Both the position numbers and the translations under genes were made by a program. Source: UBA8958 sp964571695 (GTDB taxonomy: Bacteria > Desulfobacterota > Syntrophia > Syntrophales > UBA8958). From it: 64,000 nt of DNA. The stretch spans positions 1 to 64,000 of the forward strand of contig CAZNDG010000006.1 of NCBI GenBank assembly GCA_964571695.1, in the 5' to 3' direction. Under the pieces are notes generated by a model, which saw only the letters and a program-made list of their open reading frames with translations, was not told the DNA's origin and ran no database searches. Each line of letters begins with the position of its first letter. Position 1 is the first letter of the stretch. Below are positions 53,951-62,399 of the stretch, in pieces.

Positions 53951-54358
53951 ATGGAAAAAGAAGCATTGGATCTGCAGAAACAGCAGGCGCAAAATCCACT
54001 GGAAACGGAACGGACCAGGAACCGAAAGGTCTATGTGCCAAAGGTCGATATTTATGAAACGAAAGACGCCATGGTGTTGATTGCCGACATGCCAGGTGTA
54101 GACAATCAGTCGGTAGATATCACCCTGGAAAAGAATGTCCTGACGATAACGGGCAACGTGGAATCCACGTCCTATGAAGGCAAGACACTGGCCTATGCCG
54201 AGTACGACACGGGAGACTATCAGCGGGCCTTCACCATTTCCGACGAAGTGGATCAGGACCGCATCGAGGCCATGGTGGAAAACGGCGTTCTCCGGCTGAC
54301 GCTCCCCAAGATCGAAAAGGCCAAGATAAGAAAGATCGCCATCAAGGCCGAAAAGTAA
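53951..54358 (+). CDS. Hsp20/alpha-crystallin small heat-shock protein 2
   Basis: 135 aa; VPKVDIYETKDAMVLIADMP opens the alpha-crystallin domain, and VENGVLRLTLPKIE is the C-terminal strand motif, then IAIKAEK. It is 18 bp after the first Hsp20 gene. The N-terminal arm is short and Gln-rich, so its oligomer is likely smaller than usual, perhaps mixed with the other two. Confidence 0.92.
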   Translation: MEKEALDLQKQQAQNPLETERTRNRKVYVPKVDIYETKDAMVLIADMPGVDNQSVDITLEKNVLTITGNVESTSYEGKTLAYAEYDTGDYQRAFTISDEVDQDRIEAMVENGVLRLTLPKIEKAKIRKIAIKAEK

Positions 54359-54429
54359 ACGGTGTCCTGTTACCGTGCCGGTCGCGGTCAACGGCATACC
54401 GATAAAATATCAGGAAAGGAGGAACAGCT

Positions 54430-54933
54430 ATGATCGGAAGAAATCTTTTGCCGTCGCTCTGGAATTCCGCCGCCACCCCGGCCGCGGCGGCCGATGATCA
54501 TCCCTTCCTCGGCGTCCAGAGAGAGATGAACCGAATCTTCGACGATTTCTTCAGGGGCATGGAGGTAAGCCCCCGGCCTACCGGAGATCGCTTGAATCGT
54601 TTCGTCCCTTCCCTGGACATTCGGGAGAACGACAAGGAATTGACCATAAAGGCGGAACTGCCCGGAATGGACGAAAAGGATGTGGAGGTGCTCCTGACGG
54701 AAAACACACTGACCCTCAAGGGTGAGAAAAAAGAGGAAAAGGAAGACAGGGGAAGGGATTATTACCACATGGAGCGAACCTACGGGTCATTCCAGCGGGT
54801 AATTAACCTGCCGGAAGGGATCGACACGAAGAAGGCGGAGGCCAAATTCAAGAATGGCGTCCTCTCTATCAACCTGCCCAAAACGGAGACCACCAAGGTC
54901 AAAGGTAAAAAAATCCAAATCAAGGCGGCATAA
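54430..54933 (+). CDS. Hsp20/alpha-crystallin small heat-shock protein 3
   Basis: The longest of the three (167 aa). It has a typical N-terminal arm (QREMNRIFDDFFRGMEVSP), then VPSLDIRENDKELTIKAELP, FKNGVLSINLPKTE and the IQIKAA tail with an I-x-I motif. AAGGAGG precedes the start. A perfect 16-bp hairpin closes the cluster. Confidence 0.94.
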   Translation: MIGRNLLPSLWNSAATPAAAADDHPFLGVQREMNRIFDDFFRGMEVSPRPTGDRLNRFVPSLDIRENDKELTIKAELPGMDEKDVEVLLTENTLTLKGEKKEEKEDRGRDYYHMERTYGSFQRVINLPEGIDTKKAEAKFKNGVLSINLPKTETTKVKGKKIQIKAA

Positions 54934-54943
54934 CCCTCACCAC

Positions 54944-54981
54944 CTTTCATCCTCCCGGCAATCCCGCCGGGAGGATGAAAG
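54944..54981 (+). terminator. Hairpin closing the Hsp20 cluster
   Basis: CTTTCATCCTCCCGGC pairs perfectly with GCCGGGAGGATGAAAG across a six-base loop. No T-run follows, so it may be a stability element or a Rho-assisted end. The rest of the gap to 55259 carries only the promoter at 55161. Confidence 0.6.
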
Positions 54982-55160
54982 ATCCGCTTATTCCTCCCAG
55001 GCATCTGATTCTCCATAAAACCTCGTAGCGAGCGGTCCATCCTCGGATTGTCAAGCAATGACAGCCTCGTAAAAAACGCGCATCATCCATTCTCCTCCTA
55101 AACTCCCCTTTGAAGTGATAGGAATATAATGACTTTTTACGAGTTCATTAAACAATGGCA

Positions 55161-55189
55161 TTGACAACACCGCGATCTTTTCCTATCTT
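55161..55189 (+). promoter_or_regulatory. Sigma70-type promoter for the alpha/beta hydrolase gene
   Basis: TTGACA at 55161-55166, a 17-bp spacer and TATCTT at 55184-55189. The start codon lies at 55260. Confidence 0.5.
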
Positions 55190-55259
55190 CCCGTCAGGGA
55201 ACACAAAGATTTCCCGGTGAGGCGGCCGGCGAGCGGCCCGGGACCCAAAAAAGGGAATT

Positions 55260-56198
55260 ATGCTCAGAACAATCACAGATTACCAGAACAAGACCGGCAG
55301 TTCAGTTTTCCTCCTGATTGTCCTGGTCATGGTGGGAATTCTTTCCCTTCCCGACGCGGCGGCGGGGCAAAAACCGACCACGGCCCCAGCAACTCCCCGG
55401 CTACCCACCCTCGTGATGATTCACGGGATGTTCGTCGGTCCCTGGTGCTGGGACAACTATCGTGATTACTTCGAACGGCGCGGATACCGAGTCATTACCC
55501 CGACTCTCCGGGGCCACGACACACCGCTGCGCGCGCCCCCGCCGCCGGAGCTGATGCAAACTGGGATCGGCGATTACATCGCCGAGGTGGAAAAGGAGCT
55601 CGGGTCAATAAATGAAAAGCCCATCATCATCGGCCATTCCATGGGGGGACTGATCGCCCAGCTCCTCGCCGCCAAAGGCCTGGCCCGGGCCGCCATCCTC
55701 ATCGCCCCGGCGGTCCCCCGGGGGATCAACCCTGTCTCCTGGACGGGGATCAAGAGCGCCTGGATGAACCGGCAGCGTCTGGGCCACTGGGGGGAGCCCC
55801 TGCGTCCCACCTTTGCCGGCGCCGTTTATTCATCCCTCCACCTACTGCACCCGGAAGACCGGGAAAAGGTCTTTGCCCGCTTCACCTATGAATCCCCCCG
55901 GGCAGCCGGGCAGATAAGCTTCTGGTTCTTCGACCCGAATAAAAGCACCGCCGTGGACGCCGCCCGGGTGACCTGCCCGGTCCTTACCATTGCCGGCGGG
56001 CTGGATCGCCTTGTCCAGCCGGCGATCGTTCGTAAGATCCACGCCAAATATCAAACCGTTTCCACCCATCGGGAATTCCCCCGCCACTCCCATTTCCTCA
56101 TCGCCGAGCCGGGGTGGGAGGAACCGGCCCGGGAAATCGAGCTCTGGATCCGGGATAAAGCTGGTTACTTCCCCGCTGCCACTTCCCGGAAAAATTGA
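55260..56198 (+). CDS. Exported or membrane-anchored alpha/beta hydrolase
   Basis: The N-terminal hydrophobic stretch (VFLLIVLVMVGILSL, about residues 16-30) is a signal or anchor. The hydrolase fold has an oxyanion HGMFVGPWCW, the nucleophile elbow GHSMGG (Ser), the acid in GGLDRLVQP and the histidine in RHSHFLIAEPG. The 312-aa length is normal. The substrate is not evident; esterase or lipase activity at the periplasmic side is possible. Confidence 0.88.
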   Translation: MLRTITDYQNKTGSSVFLLIVLVMVGILSLPDAAAGQKPTTAPATPRLPTLVMIHGMFVGPWCWDNYRDYFERRGYRVITPTLRGHDTPLRAPPPPELMQTGIGDYIAEVEKELGSINEKPIIIGHSMGGLIAQLLAAKGLARAAILIAPAVPRGINPVSWTGIKSAWMNRQRLGHWGEPLRPTFAGAVYSSLHLLHPEDREKVFARFTYESPRAAGQISFWFFDPNKSTAVDAARVTCPVLTIAGGLDRLVQPAIVRKIHAKYQTVSTHREFPRHSHFLIAEPGWEEPAREIELWIRDKAGYFPAATSRKN

Positions 56199-56214
56199 AA
56201 TTTAAGAAGGTTCG

Positions 56215-56436
56215 TCAAGGTCGGTCCTTGAATTTTCCGGCACAGACAATGTATCTCCCGCCGTCGCTGCCGGTGGCAAGTTGATAATAGGTGGTCCTGA
56301 AGTAGAGACCGCTTTGCCTGGGGCTGGTATAGATGTAGTCTTCCCAGCCGGTGCCTTTGTTTAGGGCCTTCTTTACGATTTCATCCCGAAAGGCCTTGCC
56401 TTTCCGCGTCCGTCTTCCTGGTGCTCCACTGGTCAT
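56215..56436 (-). pseudogene. Truncated Cache-domain fragment
   Basis: The 73-residue frame matches the core of a single Cache sensory domain: GKAFRDEIVKKALNKGTGWE, then DYIYTSP, then TTYYQLATGSDGGRYIVCAG. Full-length receptors have a signal peptide before it and a signalling module after it; both are missing. It is probably the remains of a chemoreceptor or sensor. A small intact protein is less likely. Confidence 0.5.
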
Positions 56437-56494
56437 GCGGGTTTTTTATGAATTCATTATCAATAGGGGAAGCTTGCCTCATCCTCATATACTT

Positions 56495-57133
56495 TTACGT
56501 CAGAAAAAAAAGAAATCCAAGGAAGTGACAAGCGCTGCCGAAAAGGACGAAGATGTGCCACAGCACATGGTGATACCGCATCTGCTTACGGACATAGAAA
56601 ACAACGCCGCCGGTGTAGAAGAGACCACCCGCCAGCAACCACCAGAGGAGGCCCCGGGGAACCATCGTGATCATTGGTTTTGACGCGATCAGGGCCAACC
56701 ATCCCATCCCCAGATATATCGTTACGGTTATCCATCTATAACGGCCGAGAAACAGCAACTCATAGACCATGCCGGCCACGGCGACGGCCCAGATAAGGCC
56801 GAAAAGCGTCCAACCCCATACTCCGCGCAGGCAGATGAGGATAACAGGCGTATAAGTCCCGGCAATAAGAAGAAAAATCGAGAGATGGTCGAGGTGGCGG
56901 AAAAAGAGCTTGATCTGCTCATCACGAAAACCGTGGTAAAGCGTCGAGGCCAAGTAGAGGAGGGTAAGAGATCCTCCATACACCGAAAAACTGATGACAC
57001 GCCATGCGTCGTCCTGCCACAGGGCGGGAAGAACGAGCACGGCGAGCCCCACTATGGCGAGTACCGCACCAATGCCATGGGTGATGCCGTGTAATAATTC
57101 CTCGGTCAGTGTGTATTGTGTTGGCATCTGCAT
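56495..57133 (-). CDS. trhA: TrhA/hemolysin III family membrane protein
   Basis: Seven-helix membrane protein of 212 aa in the PAQR superfamily. The conserved residues are visible: HGITHGIGAVLAI in helix 1, STLYHGFRDEQIKLFFRHLDH in the second loop, and HVLWHIFVLFGSACHF at the end, giving the His and Asp ligands of the presumed metal site. Members influence membrane fluidity; haemolysis is not a firm role. Confidence 0.9.
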   Translation of the reverse strand: MQMPTQYTLTEELLHGITHGIGAVLAIVGLAVLVLPALWQDDAWRVISFSVYGGSLTLLYLASTLYHGFRDEQIKLFFRHLDHLSIFLLIAGTYTPVILICLRGVWGWTLFGLIWAVAVAGMVYELLFLGRYRWITVTIYLGMGWLALIASKPMITMVPRGLLWWLLAGGLFYTGGVVFYVRKQMRYHHVLWHIFVLFGSACHFLGFLFFLT

Positions 57134-57214
57134 GTACGTGCCATATCACAAAAGCAAGTAGGAGAGCAAAACATCCGTGCAAGCTGAAAGATTTCATCCA
57201 TATTTGACAACTTT

Positions 57215-57358
57215 GTAAAAAGTCCGGATGCGGCGTTGCGCTGCATCCTTCGTCACTGCGGCGTACGGCAAGTACGCCTCATTCCTCATGATTTGCGCGC
57301 CTTGCCCGCGGATATTTTTTCAAAGCCGTCGATTATGGCCTATTTTTAGACTTTTTAG
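57215..57358. mobile_element. MITE-like element with terminal inverted repeats
   Basis: A 144-bp element bounded by GTAAAAAGTC (57215-57224) and GACTTTTTAG (57349-57358), which match at nine of ten positions. Inside are two hairpins: GGATGC...GCATCC (57225-57247) and GGCGTAC-N5-GTACGCC (57260-57278). No ORF is present. The design fits a non-autonomous miniature element. This 595-bp gap (57134-57728) otherwise contains the hairpin at 57529-57569. Confidence 0.65.
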
Positions 57359-57528
57359 GTGCTCATCATATTTATCTCGCCCCCGACCGCCACCACACCG
57401 CAATTTTTATAAAATATGTGTCGCTGCTTGCCGATGGAAAATCTTCGCCGGAGCGCCTGCATATGTTAAACTATTGAGACAATGAAGGAACTAACGACAT
57501 TGCTCGCCGTTTCTGTTTATTTATCCCG

Positions 57529-57569
57529 ACCCGTGTCCGGGGGACGGCAGGCTTCTCCCGGACACGGGT
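57529..57569. other. Perfect 13-bp hairpin
   Basis: ACCCGTGTCCGGG and CCCGGACACGGGT flank a 15-base loop. It lies 160 bp beyond the nfnB stop codon; no T-run is adjacent, so its function is open. Confidence 0.5.
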
Positions 57570-57728
57570 GGAAAGCCAAGTATGCGTGGAAAAAACAGGG
57601 CGAGGTTCTCTGTCGTTGAAAAAGAAGATTAGCGGGCCAACACATCCGAGCAAAAGGAAACGTGCCATTGCCGGCGGCGGAAATATACTACCTTAGCTCA
57701 AAATTGATCTTGCCTTCCCGCGGAGGGA

Positions 57729-59153
57729 TCAGAATTCCGGGTCATCTCCGGAAAGACGCCGGTGGATGGCCTGGGCGGCCTTGCGCCCTGCCCCCATGGC
57801 GAGGATCACCGTGGCGGAACCGGTGACGATATCACCCCCGGCATAGACACCGGTACGGCTCGTCTCTCCCGACTCACCCTTGGTGATGATGTAGCCCCGG
57901 CGGTTGGTTTCCAGCCCCGGCGTCGTGGCGGGGACGATTGGATTGGCCATGGTGCCCACGGCGACCACTACGGTATCAACGGCGATGACAAATTCGGATC
58001 CGGAAACGGGAACGGGGCTGCGGCGACCCGAGGCGTCCGGTTCCCCCAGTTCCATCCGGAGACATTTGACGCCACTCACCCAACCGCCCTCGCCTAGATA
58101 CTCCACGGGATTGGTCAACAGATGGAACTGCACCCCCTCCTCCTTGGCGTGATGAACCTCTTCCTTCCGGGCGGGCATCTCCACCTCGCTGCGCCGATAG
58201 ATGATGTAGGCGTTTTCCGCCCCCAGGCGCAGGGCCGTCCGCACCGAGTCCATGGCCACGTTGCCCCCGCCGATGACGGCCACGTTCCTACCCCGAACGA
58301 TGGGCGTGTCGTATTCGGGAAACCGGTAGGCCTTCATTAGATTCGACCGGGTGAGATATTCGTTGGCGGAATAAACGCCGCTCAAGTTTTCTCCGGGGAT
58401 GTTCATGAACACCGGCGCCCCAGCGCCGACCGCCACATAGACGGCGTCGAATCCCGCGGCGAACAGCTCGTCGATGGTCTTCAGGCGGCCGACCACGGCG
58501 TTGACGACGATCTTGACCCCCAGCTTGCGCAGGTAGTCCACCTCGGCCTCCACGATGGCCTTAGGAAGGCGGAATTCAGGAATACCGTACACCAGGACGC
58601 CGCCCGCCTTGTGGAGGGCCTCAAAAACCGTGATATCATAACCCAGCTTGACGAGATCGCCGGCGATGGTGAGCCCCGAGGGACCCGCCCCGACCACCGC
58701 CACCTTCTTCCCATTGGGCGGGGCGATCTCCGGAATGGCGACGGCGCCGCTGTTCCGCTCGTAATCCGCGGCGAACCGCTCCAGGCGCCCGATGGCCACG
58801 GGCTCACCCTTCTTCCCGAGGATGCAGGTCTTTTCACACTGGTCCTCCTGGGGACAGACACGACCACAAACCGCCGGGAGGCTGTTGGTTTTCTTCAGGG
58901 TCCGGGCCGCGCCCGGAAAATCGCCTTCCGCAATCTGCCTGATGAACTCGGGAATCTTTACATCCACGGGGCATCCCTCCACACAGCCCGGCTTCTTGCA
59001 CTGGATGCAGCGTTTCGCCTCCAGGATCGCCGTCTCCGGTGTATATCCCCGGGGCACTTCCTCGAAATTTCTTATCCGTTCCTTGGGATCCTGCTCCGGC
59101 ATGGCCTGGCGGGGGATCTTCTCTTTCCTGGATTTCTCTGTCTTTTCTTCCAT
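57729..59153 (-). CDS. nfnB: NfnB/GltA-like NADPH oxidoreductase subunit
   Basis: Flavoprotein of the GltD/NfnB family (474 aa). The N-terminal 4Fe-4S region has CIQCKKPGCVEGCPVDVKIP and a second cluster CGRVCPQEDQCEKTC. It has a FAD-binding VVGAGPSGL and an NAD(P)-binding VIGGGNVAMDS. With the NfnA-like gene upstream (59373-60245) it would form the transhydrogenase that couples NADPH with NADH and ferredoxin. A plain glutamate synthase small chain is less likely because of that neighbour. Confidence 0.9.
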   Translation of the reverse strand: MEEKTEKSRKEKIPRQAMPEQDPKERIRNFEEVPRGYTPETAILEAKRCIQCKKPGCVEGCPVDVKIPEFIRQIAEGDFPGAARTLKKTNSLPAVCGRVCPQEDQCEKTCILGKKGEPVAIGRLERFAADYERNSGAVAIPEIAPPNGKKVAVVGAGPSGLTIAGDLVKLGYDITVFEALHKAGGVLVYGIPEFRLPKAIVEAEVDYLRKLGVKIVVNAVVGRLKTIDELFAAGFDAVYVAVGAGAPVFMNIPGENLSGVYSANEYLTRSNLMKAYRFPEYDTPIVRGRNVAVIGGGNVAMDSVRTALRLGAENAYIIYRRSEVEMPARKEEVHHAKEEGVQFHLLTNPVEYLGEGGWVSGVKCLRMELGEPDASGRRSPVPVSGSEFVIAVDTVVVAVGTMANPIVPATTPGLETNRRGYIITKGESGETSRTGVYAGGDIVTGSATVILAMGAGRKAAQAIHRRLSGDDPEF

Positions 59154-59372
59154 TAGTTCCTCATATCGCCGCTGATAATTAGCGTCCCTTCCGGCGTAAG
59201 GCCAGGCGGGGGCAGTGAAAAAAGAGGCCGCTTGTCATGCCGGGGTTGAGCCGTCATCCTGAAAGCATTCGCAAACACCCGATTCCCGCCGGTGCGGGAA
59301 AGTCGGAAGGCATGACGCAAAGCAATAATCCAAACGTCACAGGTCCCAAAGGGGAACATGGCGCCATCATTC
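59154..59372. other. Intergenic region with REP-like palindromic sequence
   Basis: The gap between nfnA and nfnB has no gene. It contains an imperfect palindrome around ATTCCCGCC-GGTG-CGGGAAAGT (about 59280-59303) and TCATGCCGGGG-type ends, reminiscent of the dispersed CATTCCCGCGAAAGCGGG family. One copy only, so the call is tentative. Confidence 0.35.
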
Positions 59373-60245
59373 TCAGTTGCCCTGCCAGCCGCACCGGTGC
59401 CGTTCGTAGGCCTCTCCCTCCTGCTCGCAGTACATCCGCAGTCGACTCGTCAGGAGATCGAAGTCCACCTCATGGCCGTCGAACTCCGGCCCATCGACAC
59501 AGGTGAATTTCGTCTTTCCCCCGATGGCGACCCGGCAGGCCCCGCACATCCCCGTGGCATCCACCATGATAGCGTTGAGGCTTACGATGGTCTTGATCCC
59601 ATAGGGCCGGGTGAGATTGGCAATGACCTTCATCATGGGCACGGGCCCGATGGCATAGACTCGGTCGACCTTCTCCCCGGCATTGATGATACCCTGAAGG
59701 ACATTGCTTACGAAGCCGTGAACCCCGTAACTGCCGTCGTCGGTGGCCACTACAAGTTTGTCGCTCGCCGCCCGCATCTCCTTTTCCAGGATGATCAGGG
59801 ATTTGTTACGGGCACCGATGATGGATGTCACCCGGTTTCCCGCCTCCTGGAGGGCCTTGGTGATGGGATAGATGACCCCGACGCCCACGCCGCCGCCTAT
59901 ACAGACCACGTGGCCGTAGTTCTCGATCTCCGTGGGATTGCCCAGGGGACCCTGGACGTCCTGAATATCGTCCCCCACAGCGAGAGTGGCCATGAGTGCC
60001 GTTGTCTTTCCGACGATCTGGTAGATGATCGTCACGGTCCCCTTTCCCCCGTTGGAATCCACGATGGTCAGGGGTATCCGCTCTCCCTGCTCGTTCACCT
60101 TTAGAACGAGAAACTGGCCCGCCCGGCGTTTCCGGGCGATCTCCGGGGCATCCAGATCCATCCGGACCACGCTTTCCGACAGTTGTTCCTTGTAAACGAT
60201 CCTGCTCAAGAATTTACTCCTTTTTCTGTGCTTAGGGTCGGTCAT
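59373..60245 (-). CDS. nfnA: NfnA-like ferredoxin-NAD(P) reductase subunit
   Basis: The 290-aa protein has a FAD-binding beta-barrel (RKRRAGQFLVLKV), an NAD-binding GGGVGVGVIYPI and a C-terminal 2Fe-2S region (DATGMCGACRVAIGGKTKFT, then CVDGPEFDGHEVDF). This is the NfnA/SudB arrangement. It lies upstream of nfnB, the usual order, but 219 bp apart. Confidence 0.9.
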   Translation of the reverse strand: MTDPKHRKRSKFLSRIVYKEQLSESVVRMDLDAPEIARKRRAGQFLVLKVNEQGERIPLTIVDSNGGKGTVTIIYQIVGKTTALMATLAVGDDIQDVQGPLGNPTEIENYGHVVCIGGGVGVGVIYPITKALQEAGNRVTSIIGARNKSLIILEKEMRAASDKLVVATDDGSYGVHGFVSNVLQGIINAGEKVDRVYAIGPVPMMKVIANLTRPYGIKTIVSLNAIMVDATGMCGACRVAIGGKTKFTCVDGPEFDGHEVDFDLLTSRLRMYCEQEGEAYERHRCGWQGN

Positions 60246-60303
60246 GAAATAAGTGTAACATCTTGCATCTCATCTCCAGGCTATCTTTGCCCCGGCTTCA
60301 ATT

Positions 60304-60344
60304 GCTAAATACTCAACGTAGCGCTGCTACGCTTTCGGTTTAGC
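60304..60344. repeat. Nested palindrome between flxA and nfnA, REP-like
   Basis: The outer arms are GCTAAA and TTTAGC and the inner arms CGTAGC and GCTACG. It could fold into a cruciform or hairpin. A role as a dispersed palindrome or processing site is possible; no T-run is present. Confidence 0.45.
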
Positions 60345-60485
60345 TTAATCAGCCAAAACAAATATAACCTAAATCTGATCGCCATTTTGCTACTCTTATT
60401 TCTTGACCGGCCCTTAGATGCGCAGAAGGAGCCGGCGTGGCTCCTTCTGATCACTTATGGGGCATTTAATCTGCTTACGAAGTCT

Positions 60486-61325
60486 TCAAAAGTCCCTCGT
60501 CAGTTTATCCAGTTCGGCAAAGGTAAACACGGGGCCGTCCTTGCAGACGTACTTACTCCCCACGTTGCAGCGACCACACTTGCCGATGCCGCATTTCATC
60601 CGCATCTCCAGGGAGGTGATGATGGTTTCCTTGGAAAAGCCCAGATCGAAGAAGACCGGGAGGGTGAAGCGGATCATGATGGGGGGGCCGCAGATGACCG
60701 TGACGGCGTTCTCCGGGCTGGGACCGACCTCCTTGCAGACCGTGGGCACAAAGCCTTCCCGGCCCTTCCAGCCGGTGTCGCCCTTGTCCACGGTGACGTT
60801 CAGATCGATGTCGTCCCGTTTGCTCCAGGCCTCCAGCTCGTCCTTGTAGATCAGGAGCCCCGGATTCCGGGCACCGTAAACTACCGTGATCTTGCCGAAG
60901 CGTTTCCGGTTGTCGCCGAAGATCATGTAGTTGATCAGGGAGCGCAGGGTGGTGAAGGCAAACCCGCCGCCCACGATAACTACATTCTTCCCTTCGAGGT
61001 ACTCGATGGGCCAGGAGTTTCCCAAAGGACCCCGGAGGCCCATACGTGTCCCCACTTCCATCTCATGGAGGGCCGAGGTGACGACGCCCGCCTTCTGGAC
61101 CGTAAACTCCACGTAGCCGGGCTGGGTGGGTGACGAGGCGATGCCGATGGGCGACTCTCCCTTGCCGAAGATAGACAACTCCGCAAACTGGCCGGGGATA
61201 TACTTGAATTTCTCCTCGTCCTCCTTGTTCACGAATGCGAAACGGAAGGTCTTGATGTCCTTCGTGTCCACCTCGGTGACAATCTTTACTACCTCCACAG
61301 GATAGGGTATGTAAGGGTTTTGCAT
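60486..61325 (-). CDS. flxA: FlxA-like FAD/NAD-binding electron-transfer subunit
   Basis: The 279-aa flavoprotein has a FAD domain (KYIPGQFAELSIFGKGESPI), a conserved NAD site VVIVGGGFAFTTLRSLI, and a C-terminal 2Fe-2S domain (MKCGIGKCGRCNVG, YVCKDGP). It belongs to the sulfhydrogenase-gamma/AsrB-like group used in Flx-Hdr complexes. It accepts electrons from NADH and passes them towards the bifurcating HdrA. It is the last gene of the hdrC-hdrB-flxB-flxA operon, 15 bp after flxB. Confidence 0.85.
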   Translation of the reverse strand: MQNPYIPYPVEVVKIVTEVDTKDIKTFRFAFVNKEDEEKFKYIPGQFAELSIFGKGESPIGIASSPTQPGYVEFTVQKAGVVTSALHEMEVGTRMGLRGPLGNSWPIEYLEGKNVVIVGGGFAFTTLRSLINYMIFGDNRKRFGKITVVYGARNPGLLIYKDELEAWSKRDDIDLNVTVDKGDTGWKGREGFVPTVCKEVGPSPENAVTVICGPPIMIRFTLPVFFDLGFSKETIITSLEMRMKCGIGKCGRCNVGSKYVCKDGPVFTFAELDKLTRDF

Positions 61326-61340
61326 GACTTTCTCCCAGCT

Positions 61341-62363
61341 CTATAGTTTCGATATATCGGTGATGATCTTCCGGATGTCGATATTGACGGGGCAGTACAT
61401 GACACAACGGCCACAGCCCACGCAGGCGATGGCGTTGAAATTCTCCGGGTAGTAGCTGAACTTGTGCATGGCCCGCTGGCGCCACCGCTCTTTCTGGGTC
61501 GGACGGGGGTTGTGCCCCGAAGTCTCCTTGGTAAATATGGGGAACATGCAGGAATCCCAGTTCCGCAGGCGCCGGCCGTCGCTCTGTTTCATCTCGTCGG
61601 AGATGTCGAAACAGTGGCAGGTCGGGCAGAGGTAGGTGCAGGTCCCGCAGGCCAGGCATCTCTGGTGGACGGTATTCCAGAAGGGGCTGTTGAAGTTGGC
61701 ATCCATGATCGGTTTCACTTCCCGGCCGGGGATGTGGGATTTGATCTCCTTGGCCGCCTGTTCAGCCGCGGCATCCTTCTTCGCCTCGGCGGCGGCATCG
61801 GCCTTGAGGTCCCCGAAATGTTTGACAAGCTGCTCGCCTTTGGAGGTGATAAACTCCGCCAGGAACTGATCTCCCAGGTCGGTGAGGAGGATGTCCGCCC
61901 CTTCCGAAGAGACCGGATGTCCGTCCACGGAGGTACAGAAACAGGTCGCATAGGGGGGATGGACGCAGGCCATAGCGACGATCGTGGTCTTTTGCCTTTT
62001 ATCTATATAATAGGGATCCTTGTACTTTTCCTGATCGAAGAGAAGATCTAGAAGAACGAAGCTCCGTGCGTCGCAGGGCCGAACCCCGAACAGCACCGTC
62101 GCCTCCGCCTCCTTTTGCCCGCCTGTAAACTCCACCCCTTTGGTCGTACGGGTGTAGCGCAGCATGACCTCGGAGCGGGGGAAGAAGAAGTTCTTCGGGG
62201 CGTTTTTGCTGTTGGCATAAGTTAGGTAAGGTTCCTCCCCCTTCTCCAGCGCCTTGAAGAGGACATTGTCTTCCACTTTCACCGGGGCAAAAACTACTGC
62301 CTCTTGAGCGATCTTCCCGATGATCCCTGTCAGAGCATCTTTTTTGATCAACCGTTTTTCCAT
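61341..62363 (-). CDS. flxB: FlxB-like 4Fe-4S electron-transfer subunit
   Basis: The 340-aa protein has two 4Fe-4S motifs in its second half (CLACGTCTYLCPTCHC and CVGCGRCVMYCPVNID) and an N-terminal domain with FGVRPCDARSFVLLD. It matches the beta subunit of sulfhydrogenase/anaerobic sulfite reductase A, known as FlxB in anaerobes. It relays electrons between FlxA and the Hdr proteins. A 35-residue Ala/Lys-rich linker lies at about 190-220. Confidence 0.85.
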   Translation of the reverse strand: MEKRLIKKDALTGIIGKIAQEAVVFAPVKVEDNVLFKALEKGEEPYLTYANSKNAPKNFFFPRSEVMLRYTRTTKGVEFTGGQKEAEATVLFGVRPCDARSFVLLDLLFDQEKYKDPYYIDKRQKTTIVAMACVHPPYATCFCTSVDGHPVSSEGADILLTDLGDQFLAEFITSKGEQLVKHFGDLKADAAAEAKKDAAAEQAAKEIKSHIPGREVKPIMDANFNSPFWNTVHQRCLACGTCTYLCPTCHCFDISDEMKQSDGRRLRNWDSCMFPIFTKETSGHNPRPTQKERWRQRAMHKFSYYPENFNAIACVGCGRCVMYCPVNIDIRKIITDISKL

Positions 62364-62399
62364 ATCGTCCTTCAGTATCAGAAATATTGGATATTGTTG

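Noticed and set aside
57105..57145. TGGCACG followed by TGC on the minus strand near the trhA start, a sigma54-like element
   Set aside because: The spacing between GG and GC is 9 rather than 10, and it overlaps the start codon.
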